A stretch of DNA of 64,000 nucleotides, taken from NCBI GenBank assembly GCA_020634935.1, contig JACKAT010000003.1, positions 1-64,000 of the forward strand, given 5' to 3'. Below the pieces are notes generated by a model, which saw only the letters and a program-made list of their open reading frames with translations, was not told the origin of the DNA and did not search any database. Below, one piece after another: positions 44,542 through 53,041 of the stretch (positions are counted from its first letter, which is position 1; each line of letters opens with the position of its first letter). A program made the position numbers and the translations under genes. Source of the stretch: Anaerolineales bacterium. GTDB lineage: Bacteria > Chloroflexota > Anaerolineae > 4572-78 > J111.

Positions 44542-44564
44542 AAAACGGACGTAATGTCCGTTTT
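44542..44564 (-). terminator. Terminator of the infC-rpmI-rplT operon
   Basis: AAAACGGAC / GTCCGTTTT with a GTAAT loop, 27 bp after the rplT stop on the minus strand and followed there by TTTTTTTGTTC. A classic intrinsic terminator for the minus strand. Confidence 0.85.
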
Positions 44565-44591
44565 ATTTGAGCTTAGTTACAGTTAAAGTAA

Positions 44592-44942
44592 CTAAAGCGC
44601 CGCTCTAGCACTTTCCACTAATTTAGTAAATCCGGTAGCATCATTAATGGCAATATCGGCCAGAACTTTACGATCAAGGTCGATCCCGGCCTTTTTCAGG
44701 CCATTTATGAAGGTACTGTAACTCATATCATTTTGCCGGGTAGCGGCATTGATTCGGGCAATCCATAATTTACGAAATTCACGCTTGCGTACCCGCCGAT
44801 CCCGGTAGGCATACTCAAGCGACTTCATCATGGCTTCGTTAGCGCGTTTAAAGAGCTTATGCTTGCTGCCGCGCTGTCCTTTGGTTATCGCCAGCACTTT
44901 TTTGTGCCGGCGCTGGGTTTGTGGCCCGCCTTTAACTCTCAC
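44592..44942 (-). CDS. rplT: 50S ribosomal protein L20
   Basis: A 116-residue L20 (MRVKGGPQTQRRHKKVLA...; GFTKLVESARAAL at the C-terminus). It binds 23S rRNA early in 50S assembly. The start is a GTG. Last gene of the conserved infC-rpmI-rplT operon, 9 bp after rpmI. In the motif RRHKKVLAITKGQRGSKHKL an insertion-free N-terminal RNA-binding arm is evident. Confidence 0.97.
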   Translation of the reverse strand: MRVKGGPQTQRRHKKVLAITKGQRGSKHKLFKRANEAMMKSLEYAYRDRRVRKREFRKLWIARINAATRQNDMSYSTFINGLKKAGIDLDRKVLADIAINDATGFTKLVESARAAL

Positions 44943-44951
44943 AATATACCT

Positions 44952-45164
44952 CTACTTTCCTTTTTTCGCGTACGGGATCAGCTTCTGCACCCGCTTCTTT
45001 TCGCCGGATGTGGTGACTTCGATCATTTCGTCAAACAGATGTTTAACCCGCTTGCTTTTCTTACGGCGCAGGTGGCTTTTACCAATTTTGGTCCGCATGA
45101 GCTTGCCGGAACCGGTGTATTTAAACCGTTTCGCCGTTGATTTGTGCGTTTTTATCTTTGGCAT
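44952..45164 (-). CDS. rpmI: 50S ribosomal protein L35
   Basis: A 70-residue L35 with the typical KIKTHKSTAKRFKYTGSGKL start and LRRKKSKRVKHLF core. Middle gene of the operon, 63 bp after infC. Slightly longer at the C-terminus (GEKKRVQKLIPYAKKGK) than the usual 64-66 residues. Confidence 0.97.
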   Translation of the reverse strand: MPKIKTHKSTAKRFKYTGSGKLMRTKIGKSHLRRKKSKRVKHLFDEMIEVTTSGEKKRVQKLIPYAKKGK

Positions 45165-45227
45165 GATAAGGTTATCCTTTAATTCCGATGGTTGAAATGG
45201 GCTACGATTCTTAATTCGTAGGTTGGT

Positions 45228-45743
45228 TTACTTGTTTGGAGCCAGGACCATCAGCATGGTCATTCCTTCTTTTGAAGGACGCTGTTCGATAATAGCGATG
45301 TCTTCCAGTTCTTTGGCAATGTGGGTCATTAAATCCAGAGCAACTTCCGGGTGAGTCACCTCTCGACCTCTAAAACGGAGACGAACCTTGACTTTAGCTC
45401 CACGACCCAAGAAAGTTCTCGCTTGCTTCAGTTTATAACTGATATCATGTTCACCGGTTTTCGGCCGCAAGCGAATTTCTTTAACTTCTACCTTGGTTTG
45501 ACTCTTGCGAGCATCTCGCTCCCGTTTTTGGGCCTCATACAGAAATTTGCCGTAATCCATTAGCCGGCAAACGGGCGGATTAGCACCAGGGGCCACTTCA
45601 ACCAAGTCCGTATCGCGCTCTTGAGCAATTCTGAGCGCTTCCTTGATAGACATAACCCCTAACTGCTCACCGCCCACGTCGATCAGACGTACTTCGGATG
45701 CGGTTATTTGCTCATTGATGTTGCGCTCATCCTTGGTAGTTAT
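45228..45743 (-). CDS. infC: Translation initiation factor IF-3, probable AUA start
   Basis: IF-3 (171 residues with this start) keeps 30S free of 50S and proofreads start codons. The conserved N-domain RNINEQITASEVRLIDVGGEQLGV lies upstream of the first ordinary start (GTG at 45677), which would delete it. The frame stays open up to a TGA at 45749-45747. In between there is no ATG, GTG or TTG before the N-domain. AUA at 45743-45741 lies behind AGAGGGGGGAG at about 6-8 nt, an ideal Shine-Dalgarno. Established knowledge: infC genes use AUU/AUC/AUA starts for autoregulation. C-domain ends SKEGMTMLMVLAPNK. Confidence 0.85.
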   Translation of the reverse strand: MTTKDERNINEQITASEVRLIDVGGEQLGVMSIKEALRIAQERDTDLVEVAPGANPPVCRLMDYGKFLYEAQKRERDARKSQTKVEVKEIRLRPKTGEHDISYKLKQARTFLGRGAKVKVRLRFRGREVTHPEVALDLMTHIAKELEDIAIIEQRPSKEGMTMLMVLAPNK

Positions 45744-45918
45744 GACTCACTCCCCCCTCTATCCAATTAATATGTGCAAAAAATGTGGCCAATTCGTTGA
45801 ATTTGTTACCCTTTTGCTATTAAGATTCTTTATGAAAGCAGCTATAAACTATAGCATATCGCTTCATTCTCGTCAAGTTATATTCTGCTCGATCACGCTC
45901 ACAGCGGCTCAGGAGCCA

Positions 45919-46548
45919 TTAATTGACCGAAATCGAAACCACGTGGCGATCGATTTGGGGGCTATCCTGAAGCTGGGTGGTTAAAACATACGATGTATCG
46001 CGACCGGGGCAAACCTTTTTTTGGCCCGATGGGTTCACCACCTCACCTTCTAATTTAACAATGAACGCCCCCTGAACGTTCCACCGGAGCGTCGTGCAGT
46101 CTCCGTCGTCGATGGTCGAGTTATCGGCTTCAAAAGAAACCGTGTATTGGCGAGAACCGATGGTGGGTGTGGGATGAACAGTGGCGCTGGCGACAGGCGG
46201 CGCCACCGGCGGCGGAGGCAGCGGCGTGGCCGTCGGCCGGACAATGGGCTGGGGAAAACTTAGGGCGACTGTGGGCGGCGGCGTACTGGTGGGCGCCAGC
46301 GTAGCTGTCGGCAGCCGAGTGCCGGTTGGGGTCGGCTCGGCGGGGGTGGGCGTCGTAAAACTGGGAGTCGGCATAAAATTGGGAAAGGTGGCTGTGGGTG
46401 TAACCGTTGGCGATGGGGTATAGGTGGCGGTGACGGGTGATATAAAAACTCGTTCCACCGGGAATAGTAAAAAGAAGAGTAATCCAATAAAGGTAAGCGC
46501 CACAAGCCCGATAAGCAGCGCAATGATGGTTGCTTGTGACCGGTTCAT
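45919..46548 (-). CDS. Membrane-anchored protein with Pro/Thr linker and Ig-like domain
   Basis: A 209-residue protein. One N-terminal membrane segment (ATIIALLIGLVALTFIGLLF) is followed by a long Pro/Thr/Ala linker (about 40-130) and a C-terminal Ig-like domain of about 75 residues (VSFEADNSTIDDGDCTTLRW; VCPGRDTSYVLTTQL). This FxADxxxIxxGxCTxLxW domain recurs, from memory, on exported proteins and Ser/Thr kinases of Chloroflexota. The domain faces outside. Gene stands alone upstream of infC on the same strand but about 175 bp away. Binding partner unknown. Confidence 0.75.
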   Translation of the reverse strand: MNRSQATIIALLIGLVALTFIGLLFFLLFPVERVFISPVTATYTPSPTVTPTATFPNFMPTPSFTTPTPAEPTPTGTRLPTATLAPTSTPPPTVALSFPQPIVRPTATPLPPPPVAPPVASATVHPTPTIGSRQYTVSFEADNSTIDDGDCTTLRWNVQGAFIVKLEGEVVNPSGQKKVCPGRDTSYVLTTQLQDSPQIDRHVVSISVN

Positions 46549-46836
46549 TAGATAAATTTCACTTTCTGTTTTGAGCGATATTTTAGAGTGGCCTGAATTA
46601 GGCGTCTGGAACCTTATGATATAATTAAATCAACAAATAGCAAGTATAGACCGCAGCCAACCAAAGTGAGGATAGAGGTCAGCCTTCTGGATCAAGTTTT
46701 TTTGGCTGGGCCGTCTTAAAACGCCGAATAGTCAGAAAATTCTCTGAGGTTGGCCGAGTGATATGAATTTTGATCGCCTCATGTCCCCTTTGAACGACTG
46801 AATCACTTGGCGGAAAAGAAAAATACGCGCCAGGAT

Positions 46837-47121
46837 TTAAATGTTCAAATTCTACGCTAAGTATTCCAATTCTGGCTCAATTGTTTCCACAATACTTTTA
46901 AGTATTCCAATTCTGCGCTAAATGTTCAAACTCTGGGTTAAGTGTTCAAACTTTGCCTCAATTGTTTCCACAATTTTTTTAAGTGTTCAAACTCTGCGCT
47001 AAATGTTCAAACTCTGGGTTAAGTGTTCAAACTCTGCCTCAATTGTTTCCACAATTTCTTTAAATGTTCAAACTCTGCCTCAATTGTTTCCACAATTTCT
47101 TTAAATGTTCAAATTTTTCGC
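46837..47121. repeat. Composite short-unit repeat array (TGTTCAAACTCTG / AATTGTTTCCACAATT)
   Basis: About ten units of A(A/G)TGTTCAAACTCTG (or the variant AAGTATTCCAATTCTG). They alternate between a short 20-bp form ending CGC or GGT and a long 41-bp form ending CCTCAATTGTTTCCACAATTTCTTT. There is a higher-order period of about 82 bp. Each long form contains the small palindrome AATTGT-TTCC-ACAATT. It sits in an 824-bp gene-free region (46549-47371), about 160 bp upstream of the ferritin promoter. Confidence 0.8.
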
Positions 47122-47281
47122 TTCATATTTTTATTTTGTAAGACATATTCACGTTGAGGGAAAACAGATCACCTAAATTTTGGTTCCTGATGGTATAAAA
47201 TGGGGCTTGGCCGGATCATTTTTGGAGATGTTCAGCCATCAGCCTTCAATCATCGACTAAAAGTTGAAGGCAAACCTTCAA

Positions 47282-47310
47282 TTTACAAATAGGTTAGACT
47301 ATGTTACACT
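47282..47310 (+). promoter_or_regulatory. Ferritin promoter with DtxR/IdeR-box-like operator
   Basis: TTTACA (47282-47287), 17-bp spacer, TACACT (47305-47310), with TG at the extended -10 position. The spacer carries ATAGGTTAGACTATGTTAC (47289-47307). It matches the DtxR/IdeR consensus TTAGGTTAGSCTAACCTAA, as I remember it, at 13 of 19 positions, with the left half (TAGGTTAG) perfect. The DtxR-family gene lies 0.7 kb away. Operator function is inferred. Confidence 0.5.
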
Positions 47311-47371
47311 GCAACGCCATGAATTAAGCTCACCTATCTAGCCCTGTTCTAAAGAGAAAGGAATTTGCCCC

Positions 47372-47887
47372 ATGACAACCCTCATTAATAAGAAAGTGGT
47401 CGATGCGCTGAACGCTCAGGTAGTTGAGGAGTTCACCGCCCAAAACCAGTATATTGCGATTGCGCTCTATTTTGATATGGAGACGCTGCCTGGACTATCC
47501 CATTTCTTCCATCTGCAGGCCCAGGAAGAATATGAACATGGCATGAAACTGCTGCAATACATCACCGATGCCGGTGGACATCCGGTTGTACCGGCGACTA
47601 AGGAAGTCAAAAATCACTTTGAAAGCGCCGCAGAAGCCGTTGAGTTAGCGCTTAACCAAGAACTCAAAGTGACCGACCAAATCAACACGCTGGTGGCGTT
47701 GGCCGAGGCTGAAAAAGATTATCTGACGCGACAGACTCTTCAGTGGTTTGTGACCGAACAACTGGAAGAAGTTTCAAGTATGTCTGACTTGTTGAATGTG
47801 GTGCAGCGGGCCGGCGACAACCTATTTTTGGTTGAAGAATTTCTCCGTAATCATCCCCACGAAGTTGAGGCTGCAGCCGAAGCGTAA
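47372..47887 (+). CDS. Ferritin (bacterial non-haem, FtnA-like)
   Basis: A 171-residue four-helix iron-storage protein. Ferroxidase residues are present: E20 (VVEEF), E53 and H56 (QEEYEHGMK), with later YFDMETLPGLSHFFHLQA typical of the family. Forms 24-mer cages that oxidise and store Fe(II). AGAAAGGAAT precedes the ATG. It has its own promoter with a possible iron-regulator box and is followed by a terminator. Converges with the DtxR-like regulator. Confidence 0.95.
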   Translation: MTTLINKKVVDALNAQVVEEFTAQNQYIAIALYFDMETLPGLSHFFHLQAQEEYEHGMKLLQYITDAGGHPVVPATKEVKNHFESAAEAVELALNQELKVTDQINTLVALAEAEKDYLTRQTLQWFVTEQLEEVSSMSDLLNVVQRAGDNLFLVEEFLRNHPHEVEAAAEA

Positions 47888-47916
47888 TTTACAGGCTAAT
47901 GACGCCTTTAAAGTCA

Positions 47917-47946
47917 AAACAGCCCCGGTCGTTGCCGGGGCTGTTT
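47917..47946 (+). terminator. Ferritin terminator
   Basis: AAACAGCCCCGG / CCGGGGCTGTTT with a TCGTTG loop, then AATTTTC. About 30 bp after the stop at 47887. Confidence 0.88.
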
Positions 47947-48040
47947 AATTTTCAACTATTTGAGAAAAGAAGGCTAAGAAAAAATAAATTAAATTTCAGA
48001 ACGCCTCAACTCGATAAACTCTACGAACATTACCAACGCT

Positions 48041-48727
48041 CTAACTCACCACCCACAGCGCCGCCGCCAATTCGGAGCCGATGACCTGCTCATTGCGGCC
48101 CAATTTGAGGCGAAGCGGCCCGTTGAAAGGCGCGCGGTTGACCAGTTCAAACTCGGCGCCGGGAATAATCCCAATTTCGGCCAGATAGCGCAGTTTTTCC
48201 GGCTCGCGGGTTTTGACTCGGGTGATTTTACCGCGTTTGCCGGGCGGAACCACGGTCAGCGGTTTGTCGCCGATTTCGGGCATGAGGCCATCACGCGTGG
48301 GAATGGGATCGCCATGCGGGCAGCTAGTTGGATGACCCATTAACGCATCGATGCGATCTTCCAGGGTTTGGTTGATTCCTTTTTGGAGGCTGTCGGCCTT
48401 ATCGTGAACCTCATCCCAACCAAATTTCAGTACTTCAACCAAAAAGCGCTCAACCAGCCGGTGGCGACGAATATTCAGCAGAGCAATCGTCTTCCCACCG
48501 GGGGTCAATTGAATGCCTTTGTAGGGCTGGTGCTCAATCAAGCCGATTTCGTGCATCCGGCGGGCCATTCGCACCGAAGCCGGGCCGGAAACGCCCAACA
48601 CTTCGGCCAATGCGGTGGTGCTGACCCAAGCCTCGCCTTGCCCTAACCGGTAAATTTCGCCCAGATAGTCTCGCATCGTGTCGCTGACTTTGTCTTCAGG
48701 AATGGTCGTTGTCTGATTGCCTAGCAC
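48041..48727 (-). CDS. DtxR/MntR-family metal-dependent transcriptional regulator
   Basis: A 228-residue repressor of iron or manganese genes. Winged helix-turn-helix at the N-terminus (DYLGEIYRLGQGEAWVSTTA; SGPASVRMARRMHEIGLIEH), dimerisation/metal domain with NIRRHRLVERFLVEVL, DEVHDKADSLQ and GHPTSCPHGDPIP (metal-ligand candidates C, H, E), and a C-terminal FeoA/SH3-like domain (about 155-228). Length fits the three-domain DtxR/IdeR form. The convergent ferritin gene suggests iron as the signal. Confidence 0.9.
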   Translation of the reverse strand: MLGNQTTTIPEDKVSDTMRDYLGEIYRLGQGEAWVSTTALAEVLGVSGPASVRMARRMHEIGLIEHQPYKGIQLTPGGKTIALLNIRRHRLVERFLVEVLKFGWDEVHDKADSLQKGINQTLEDRIDALMGHPTSCPHGDPIPTRDGLMPEIGDKPLTVVPPGKRGKITRVKTREPEKLRYLAEIGIIPGAEFELVNRAPFNGPLRLKLGRNEQVIGSELAAALWVVS

Positions 48728-48753
48728 GTACAGTTACCTCAATCGCGTTTTTA

Positions 48754-48771
48754 TATTCTTTATCAAGAATA
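48754..48771 (-). promoter_or_regulatory. Palindrome upstream of the DtxR-like gene
   Basis: TATTCTT-TATC-AAGAATA, perfect 7-bp arms, 27-44 bp upstream of the start at 48727. A candidate autoregulatory operator. It differs from the TAGGTTAG half-site at the ferritin promoter. The rest of 48728-49072 holds an extended -10 (TGTGGTATACT, ending 48903) that may serve the kinase gene at 49073. Confidence 0.35.
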
Positions 48772-49072
48772 GCGTCGGTGAGTACTATACCATTGCCCAC
48801 AGAATTTGTAAAGAAAATACTATAAAAAATAACCCCAGTTGCGACCTTAAAAGGTAAAAGAGTCTTTACTAACCTTTTAACCTCTTCTCACCTGTGGTAT
48901 ACTGAATTTAACACCATCTCTTCCCTCATCACTCCATTTTCAAATATGGCATTAATAAACCAATCAACCTTAGCCTGCCCGTCTTTAACTGGGTGATTTC
49001 ATTTAGTTTATGTAAAAGAAATTACAATATCAGCAGTTGATCCGGCCATGGCCCAACTCCTGAGGTAAATAT

Positions 49073-51076
49073 ATGGCTAAAGTCACCACTTTTTGTGGCT
49101 GGTTCGTTGTTATTTTATGCTTGATCATTTGGGTTGGCTGGCAATTCAATATCCCTATCTTGCGCACCCTGCTTCCGACCGCCCCCGCCACAACGCCCCT
49201 GACCATGCTTATCCTGTTAACGCTAGGTTTGGCGCTGATTATCTCCCATAAAGTTGTAACAGCGCCGGCGGCAGCCCATTGGGTTTGGGTCTGTTGGGGG
49301 CTAGCGGGGGCAGCGATCCTGGCCGGTGTGTGGACCGGCCTACAATATATCTTCCGGCTTGGACCCAATCTGGAATTTATACTATATCCGCAATTGGTCA
49401 GCCAACAAGGGGGTATTTTTCCCGGTCGGCCTTCACCCCATACTGCCGTGAGTACTATCTTGGTGGGATTATCAATCGCTATGTCGCCCTTACCAGCTCA
49501 ACTCTACCAGCGGTTGACCATGATCCTAAGCCTGGTAGGATTGAGTATCGCCTGGCTGGCGCTGTTCGGCTATGCTAGCCTGACCAATCCCTTCTATGCT
49601 GTACCCGGCAATCCGTCCACCGGTATGTCGCCGCTAACCGCGCTGGGTATTGTGGCTCTGGTAATCGGCGTCATCGGGTTACGTCCTAACGAAGGGTTTA
49701 TGAACCTACTCACGACGCCGTCCTCAGGAGGCCAGGTGGTCAGGATACTGCTGCCAATCGCCATTGTGGCTCCGTTAATTTTTGGATGGATCATCTTTTA
49801 CGGCGGCGCAGCCGAGTCCTTAAGTCCGGTCGTACTGTTCGGCCTGAGTTGGGGCGGAACCAGCCTGATCTTTATGGCGCTGGTTATCTGGCAAGGTTTT
49901 ATACTTCATCATGGGGCCGAAGAGCGAGAGAAGGCGGCTGAAGAAAGTCACCGGCTGTTCTTACAAATACAGCAGGCCGAAGAAAGGTTTCGGACCATCT
50001 TAGAAGCAGCCCCCGATGCTATTGTTATTGTCGATGAAACAGGCCGGATAGTTTTGGTTAACGCCCAAACGGAAATCCTATTTGGATATAAACGAGCTGA
50101 CTTGATCGGCCAATTCGTTGAGCAGTTGATCCCCCCCCGCTTTCAGCCCCAACATATCCAATATCGGCAGCACTATTCGACTGAGCCTCGAGTCAGACCG
50201 ATGGGCGCTACCCTTGAACTGTTTGGTCTACGCCAGGATGGAGGGGAATTTCCGGTGGAAGTCAGCTTAAGCCCACTTGAAACGGCCGAAGGGCGCCTGA
50301 CCACGACCATCATCCGGGACGTTTCGGAGAAACAGCAGGTTGCCATCCAAATTAAACGGTATAATGCCCAGCTCGAACAGCAGACCGAAGCTCTGGAACA
50401 GAGCAATCTGGAATTACAACAGTTTGCCTATATTGCGGCCCATGATCTGCAAGCGCCGCTGCGCACAATTAACGGCTTCATGCAGTTACTCCAACACCAC
50501 TACCAAGGCCAGTTCGATGAGCAAGCTGATGACTGGATCCGTCGAGCCATTAACAGCACCAGGCAGTTGGAAATGGTTATCCATGATATCTTAGCCTACT
50601 CCCGGGTCGATGCTCAGACCCACCCCTTTGAGCCCGTCCCGCTTAATGAAATCTTTGATGAACTCACCACCATGCTGGCTCCGACTATCCAAGAGACCCG
50701 CGCCCGCATCACCCGGGACAATCTACCCACCGTCATGGGGGATCGCTCGCAGTTGACCCAAGTATTACAAAATCTTATTGGGAACGGTTTAAAATATCAC
50801 GGTAATCTTCCGCCCCAAATTCATGTCTCAGCCAAAAAAGAAGATAAAAACTGGCTTATCGCTGTCCGCGACAACGGCATCGGCATTGAGTTGGAGCATC
50901 ACCACCGTATTTTTGAAGTCTTTCGTCGGCTTCATTCCCAACAGGAATATCCCGGATCGGGTATTGGTTTAGCGGTTTGTCGCCGCGTGGTCCAGCGCCA
51001 CGGGGGCAAAATCTGGGTGGAGTCTGAGCCAGGTCGCGGCAGCACATTTTATTTTACGCTTTCTCAGCTACCTTAA
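49073..51076 (+). CDS. Membrane sensor histidine kinase with PAS domain
   Basis: A 667-residue kinase. The N-terminal half (about 5-280) has seven or more hydrophobic segments forming an integral membrane sensor. A PAS domain follows (about 300-420, FRTILEAAPDAIVIVDETGR; VEVSLSPLETAEGRLTTTII), a short coiled coil (QLEQQTEALEQSNLELQQF), then a phytochrome-type H-box (FAYIAAHDLQAPLRTINGF) and HATPase (NLIGNGLKYH; VRDNGIGIE; GSGIGLAVCRRVVQRHGGKI). It is followed after 23 bp by a single-domain receiver, its likely partner. GAGG lies 7 nt before the ATG. Confidence 0.92.
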   Translation: MAKVTTFCGWFVVILCLIIWVGWQFNIPILRTLLPTAPATTPLTMLILLTLGLALIISHKVVTAPAAAHWVWVCWGLAGAAILAGVWTGLQYIFRLGPNLEFILYPQLVSQQGGIFPGRPSPHTAVSTILVGLSIAMSPLPAQLYQRLTMILSLVGLSIAWLALFGYASLTNPFYAVPGNPSTGMSPLTALGIVALVIGVIGLRPNEGFMNLLTTPSSGGQVVRILLPIAIVAPLIFGWIIFYGGAAESLSPVVLFGLSWGGTSLIFMALVIWQGFILHHGAEEREKAAEESHRLFLQIQQAEERFRTILEAAPDAIVIVDETGRIVLVNAQTEILFGYKRADLIGQFVEQLIPPRFQPQHIQYRQHYSTEPRVRPMGATLELFGLRQDGGEFPVEVSLSPLETAEGRLTTTIIRDVSEKQQVAIQIKRYNAQLEQQTEALEQSNLELQQFAYIAAHDLQAPLRTINGFMQLLQHHYQGQFDEQADDWIRRAINSTRQLEMVIHDILAYSRVDAQTHPFEPVPLNEIFDELTTMLAPTIQETRARITRDNLPTVMGDRSQLTQVLQNLIGNGLKYHGNLPPQIHVSAKKEDKNWLIAVRDNGIGIELEHHHRIFEVFRRLHSQQEYPGSGIGLAVCRRVVQRHGGKIWVESEPGRGSTFYFTLSQLP

Positions 51077-51099
51077 ATGAAATGAAAGGAGACCTATTC

Positions 51100-51555
51100 A
51101 TGACCGAGTGGCCGATCAATGCCAAACCTGCTGAGATTCTATTGGTCGAAGATAATGAGGATGATGTTATCTTGACCCAGGAAGGCTTCAAATTAGCCAA
51201 ACTTAGGGTTAGTCTGCACCACGTGCCTAATGGGCAGGAATGTCTGGCTTTTCTGCGCAAACAAGGCCGCTATGCCAACGCTCCAACGCCTGACCTGATC
51301 TTGCTCGATTTGAATATGCCGGTGATGGACGGCCGGGAAGTGCTTGAACAGATTGGGGCTGACGACAGTTTAAATCATTTACCCATCGTCATACTAACCT
51401 CTTCGATCGAGGAGCAGGGCATCTTAAAAATGTACAAACTTCGCTGTAGTTCCTACATTGTCAAACCGGTAGACTTTACCCAATTTGTCCGAGTTATCCA
51501 AGAAATGGGCAATTATTGGTTTACCATTGTCGTCTTACCTCAAAAAACTAACTAA
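51100..51555 (+). CDS. Single-domain response regulator (Rcp1-like)
   Basis: A 151-residue stand-alone receiver. Acidic pair EDNEDD near residue 18, phospho-acceptor Asp in PDLILLDLNMPVMDG, Thr in IVILTSS and Lys in YIVKPVD. No output domain. The shape matches receivers that partner phytochrome-type kinases, here the gene just upstream. ATG 51100 is used because AAAGGAG lies 8 nt before it; the ATG at 51082 overlaps that site. Confidence 0.93.
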   Translation: MTEWPINAKPAEILLVEDNEDDVILTQEGFKLAKLRVSLHHVPNGQECLAFLRKQGRYANAPTPDLILLDLNMPVMDGREVLEQIGADDSLNHLPIVILTSSIEEQGILKMYKLRCSSYIVKPVDFTQFVRVIQEMGNYWFTIVVLPQKTN

Positions 51556-51573
51556 CAACACCGTGAAACTTAT

Positions 51574-51638
51574 GGGAGCGACAAAGCAAACGTTGTCAAA
51601 TCTGGTCAAAGCAGAGCTTTGATGCTCCAGGCTTTATT
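51574..51638 (+). repeat. Third copy of the three-stem hairpin repeat
   Basis: GGAGCG ... TGCTCC (51575-51580 and 51623-51628) enclosing GACAAAGCAAACGTTGTC and GTCAAAGC-AGA-GCTTTGAT, then CAGGCTTTATT. Related to the 81-bp tandem units at 12545-12713. It lies between two convergent genes and could serve as a terminator here. Confidence 0.75.
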
Positions 51639-51640
51639 GA

Positions 51641-53041
51641 CTATGGGAGAAGACCCGGTAGCCCAAACCAAAAGCAACTGCCCCGCCCTACTTGACTCTC
51701 CACCCCGATTGCGCCGCCCTGCGCCTCCACCAACTGCTTAGCGATGGCTAACCCCAAACCGGAGCCGCCTTGCTGGCGCGAACGCGATTTGTCAGCTCGC
51801 CAGAACCGATCAAACACATGCGGTAAGTCTTCAGGCGCGATACCCGGGCCGGTATCCGTCACCGAAATTTTCACAACCCGATCAGGCGTTGATACCACCT
51901 CAGCGACGACCTTCACCTGCCCCGCGGCCGGCGTGTGGCGAATGGCGTTGGCCAGTAAATTGTGCAAAATTTGGCGAACTCGGTCGCTGTCGGCGGAGAC
52001 CGGCGGTAAATGCTGCGCCAGCTCAACATCTAACGTCACCCCCTTTTCACGAGCCAACCCACCAAACAGATCGACTACGGTTTCAACCAGAGGCGCTAAA
52101 TCGACCGGTTGGCGATTAAGATCAAGCTGGCCGGCCTCAGCCTGAGCCAGGTCGCGCAGGTCGGCGATGAGGCGGCTGAGGGTGAGCGTCTCGTCATAAA
52201 TGGAGGCAATTTCCGCCTTTTCCAGTGGGTAAACATCATCCAGAATGGCTTGTAAGTTGCCCTGAATGACGCTCACCGGGGTGCGTAGTTCGTGGGCCAC
52301 GTCGGCGATGAGGTTACGGCGCAGTTGCTCGGCTTGCTGTAGGTCGGCGGCCATCTGGTTAAAAGCCGTCGCCAAGTGGGCCAATTCATCGGCCCCTTTG
52401 ACCGGCACGCGCTGCTCAAGCTGCCCTTGCGCGATCTGCCCGGCGGCGGCAGCCATTCGTCGCAGCGGCACGGCCAACTCTCTGGCAATGACGATGCTAA
52501 CTAGCACCGCCAGACCACCGGCCATCAACCCGGCCACCCATAAGGCCCGGTTGGTTTGGGTGACAAAACTGCGGGCCGGGCCGGTCAGTTGGGCCGCCGC
52601 GCCCGCCGGCGCATCAACCAACAAGTAACCCACCGGCTGCGTTTGATTGCCCAACAGAATGGCATTACTAATTTGGCTTTGGCTCAGTTGATTCGAGACC
52701 TCTCGCGTCGAGTCGCTGTAAATCACCTGGCCGGCGCTGTCGGCTAACACAAACATGGGCCGGCCAAACTGCATCCCCATCCCCTGCCCGTGTCCCATCC
52801 CGCCCCCACCCTGGCCGCGCTCGTGCTGGGTCTCAAAAACGGCCTCCACGCCGTCCCACGTGCCGTGCGTGGTGTAGTAGGCCGTTAAATCCGGCTCGAT
52901 GGCCAGACCGGCCTGGCTGTTCGTCATAAATTGGCGAAACTGGGTGGTGACCTGATAATTAGCCAGTAGGCCGGCGGCGATAACGGCCACCCCGATGACC
53001 AACCCAAAGGCCAGCGACAGCCGCACCCACAGTTTGTTCAC
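51641..53041 (-). CDS. Sensor histidine kinase (BaeS-like) with Met/His/Gly/Gln-rich sensor loop
   Basis: A 466-residue kinase. TM1 (about 8-28), an extracytoplasmic domain (about 29-165), TM2 (about 168-188), HAMP, HisKA (LIADVAHELRTPVSVIQGN) and HATPase (NLLANAIRHTP; VTDTGPGIA; GSGLGLAIAKQLVEAQGG). The sensor domain carries GQGGGGMGHGQGMGMQFG (residues 76-93). This resembles the repeats of the exported protein at 56331-57182 and is suited to Cu(I)-type ligands. Its start overlaps the response regulator stop. Fifth gene of a five-gene operon. Confidence 0.9.
   Translation of the reverse strand: MNKLWVRLSLAFGLVIGVAVIAAGLLANYQVTTQFRQFMTNSQAGLAIEPDLTAYYTTHGTWDGVEAVFETQHERGQGGGGMGHGQGMGMQFGRPMFVLADSAGQVIYSDSTREVSNQLSQSQISNAILLGNQTQPVGYLLVDAPAGAAAQLTGPARSFVTQTNRALWVAGLMAGGLAVLVSIVIARELAVPLRRMAAAAGQIAQGQLEQRVPVKGADELAHLATAFNQMAADLQQAEQLRRNLIADVAHELRTPVSVIQGNLQAILDDVYPLEKAEIASIYDETLTLSRLIADLRDLAQAEAGQLDLNRQPVDLAPLVETVVDLFGGLAREKGVTLDVELAQHLPPVSADSDRVRQILHNLLANAIRHTPAAGQVKVVAEVVSTPDRVVKISVTDTGPGIAPEDLPHVFDRFWRADKSRSRQQGGSGLGLAIAKQLVEAQGGAIGVESQVGRGSCFWFGLPGLLP

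Noticed and set aside
45228..45677. infC starting at the GTG at 45677
   Set aside because: It would remove the conserved IF-3 N-domain start, which is encoded in frame upstream behind a strong ribosome-binding site.
46181..46423. Gly/Val-rich plus-strand frame opposite the Pro/Thr linker
   Set aside because: Mirror of a Pro/Thr-rich coding repeat; not a gene.
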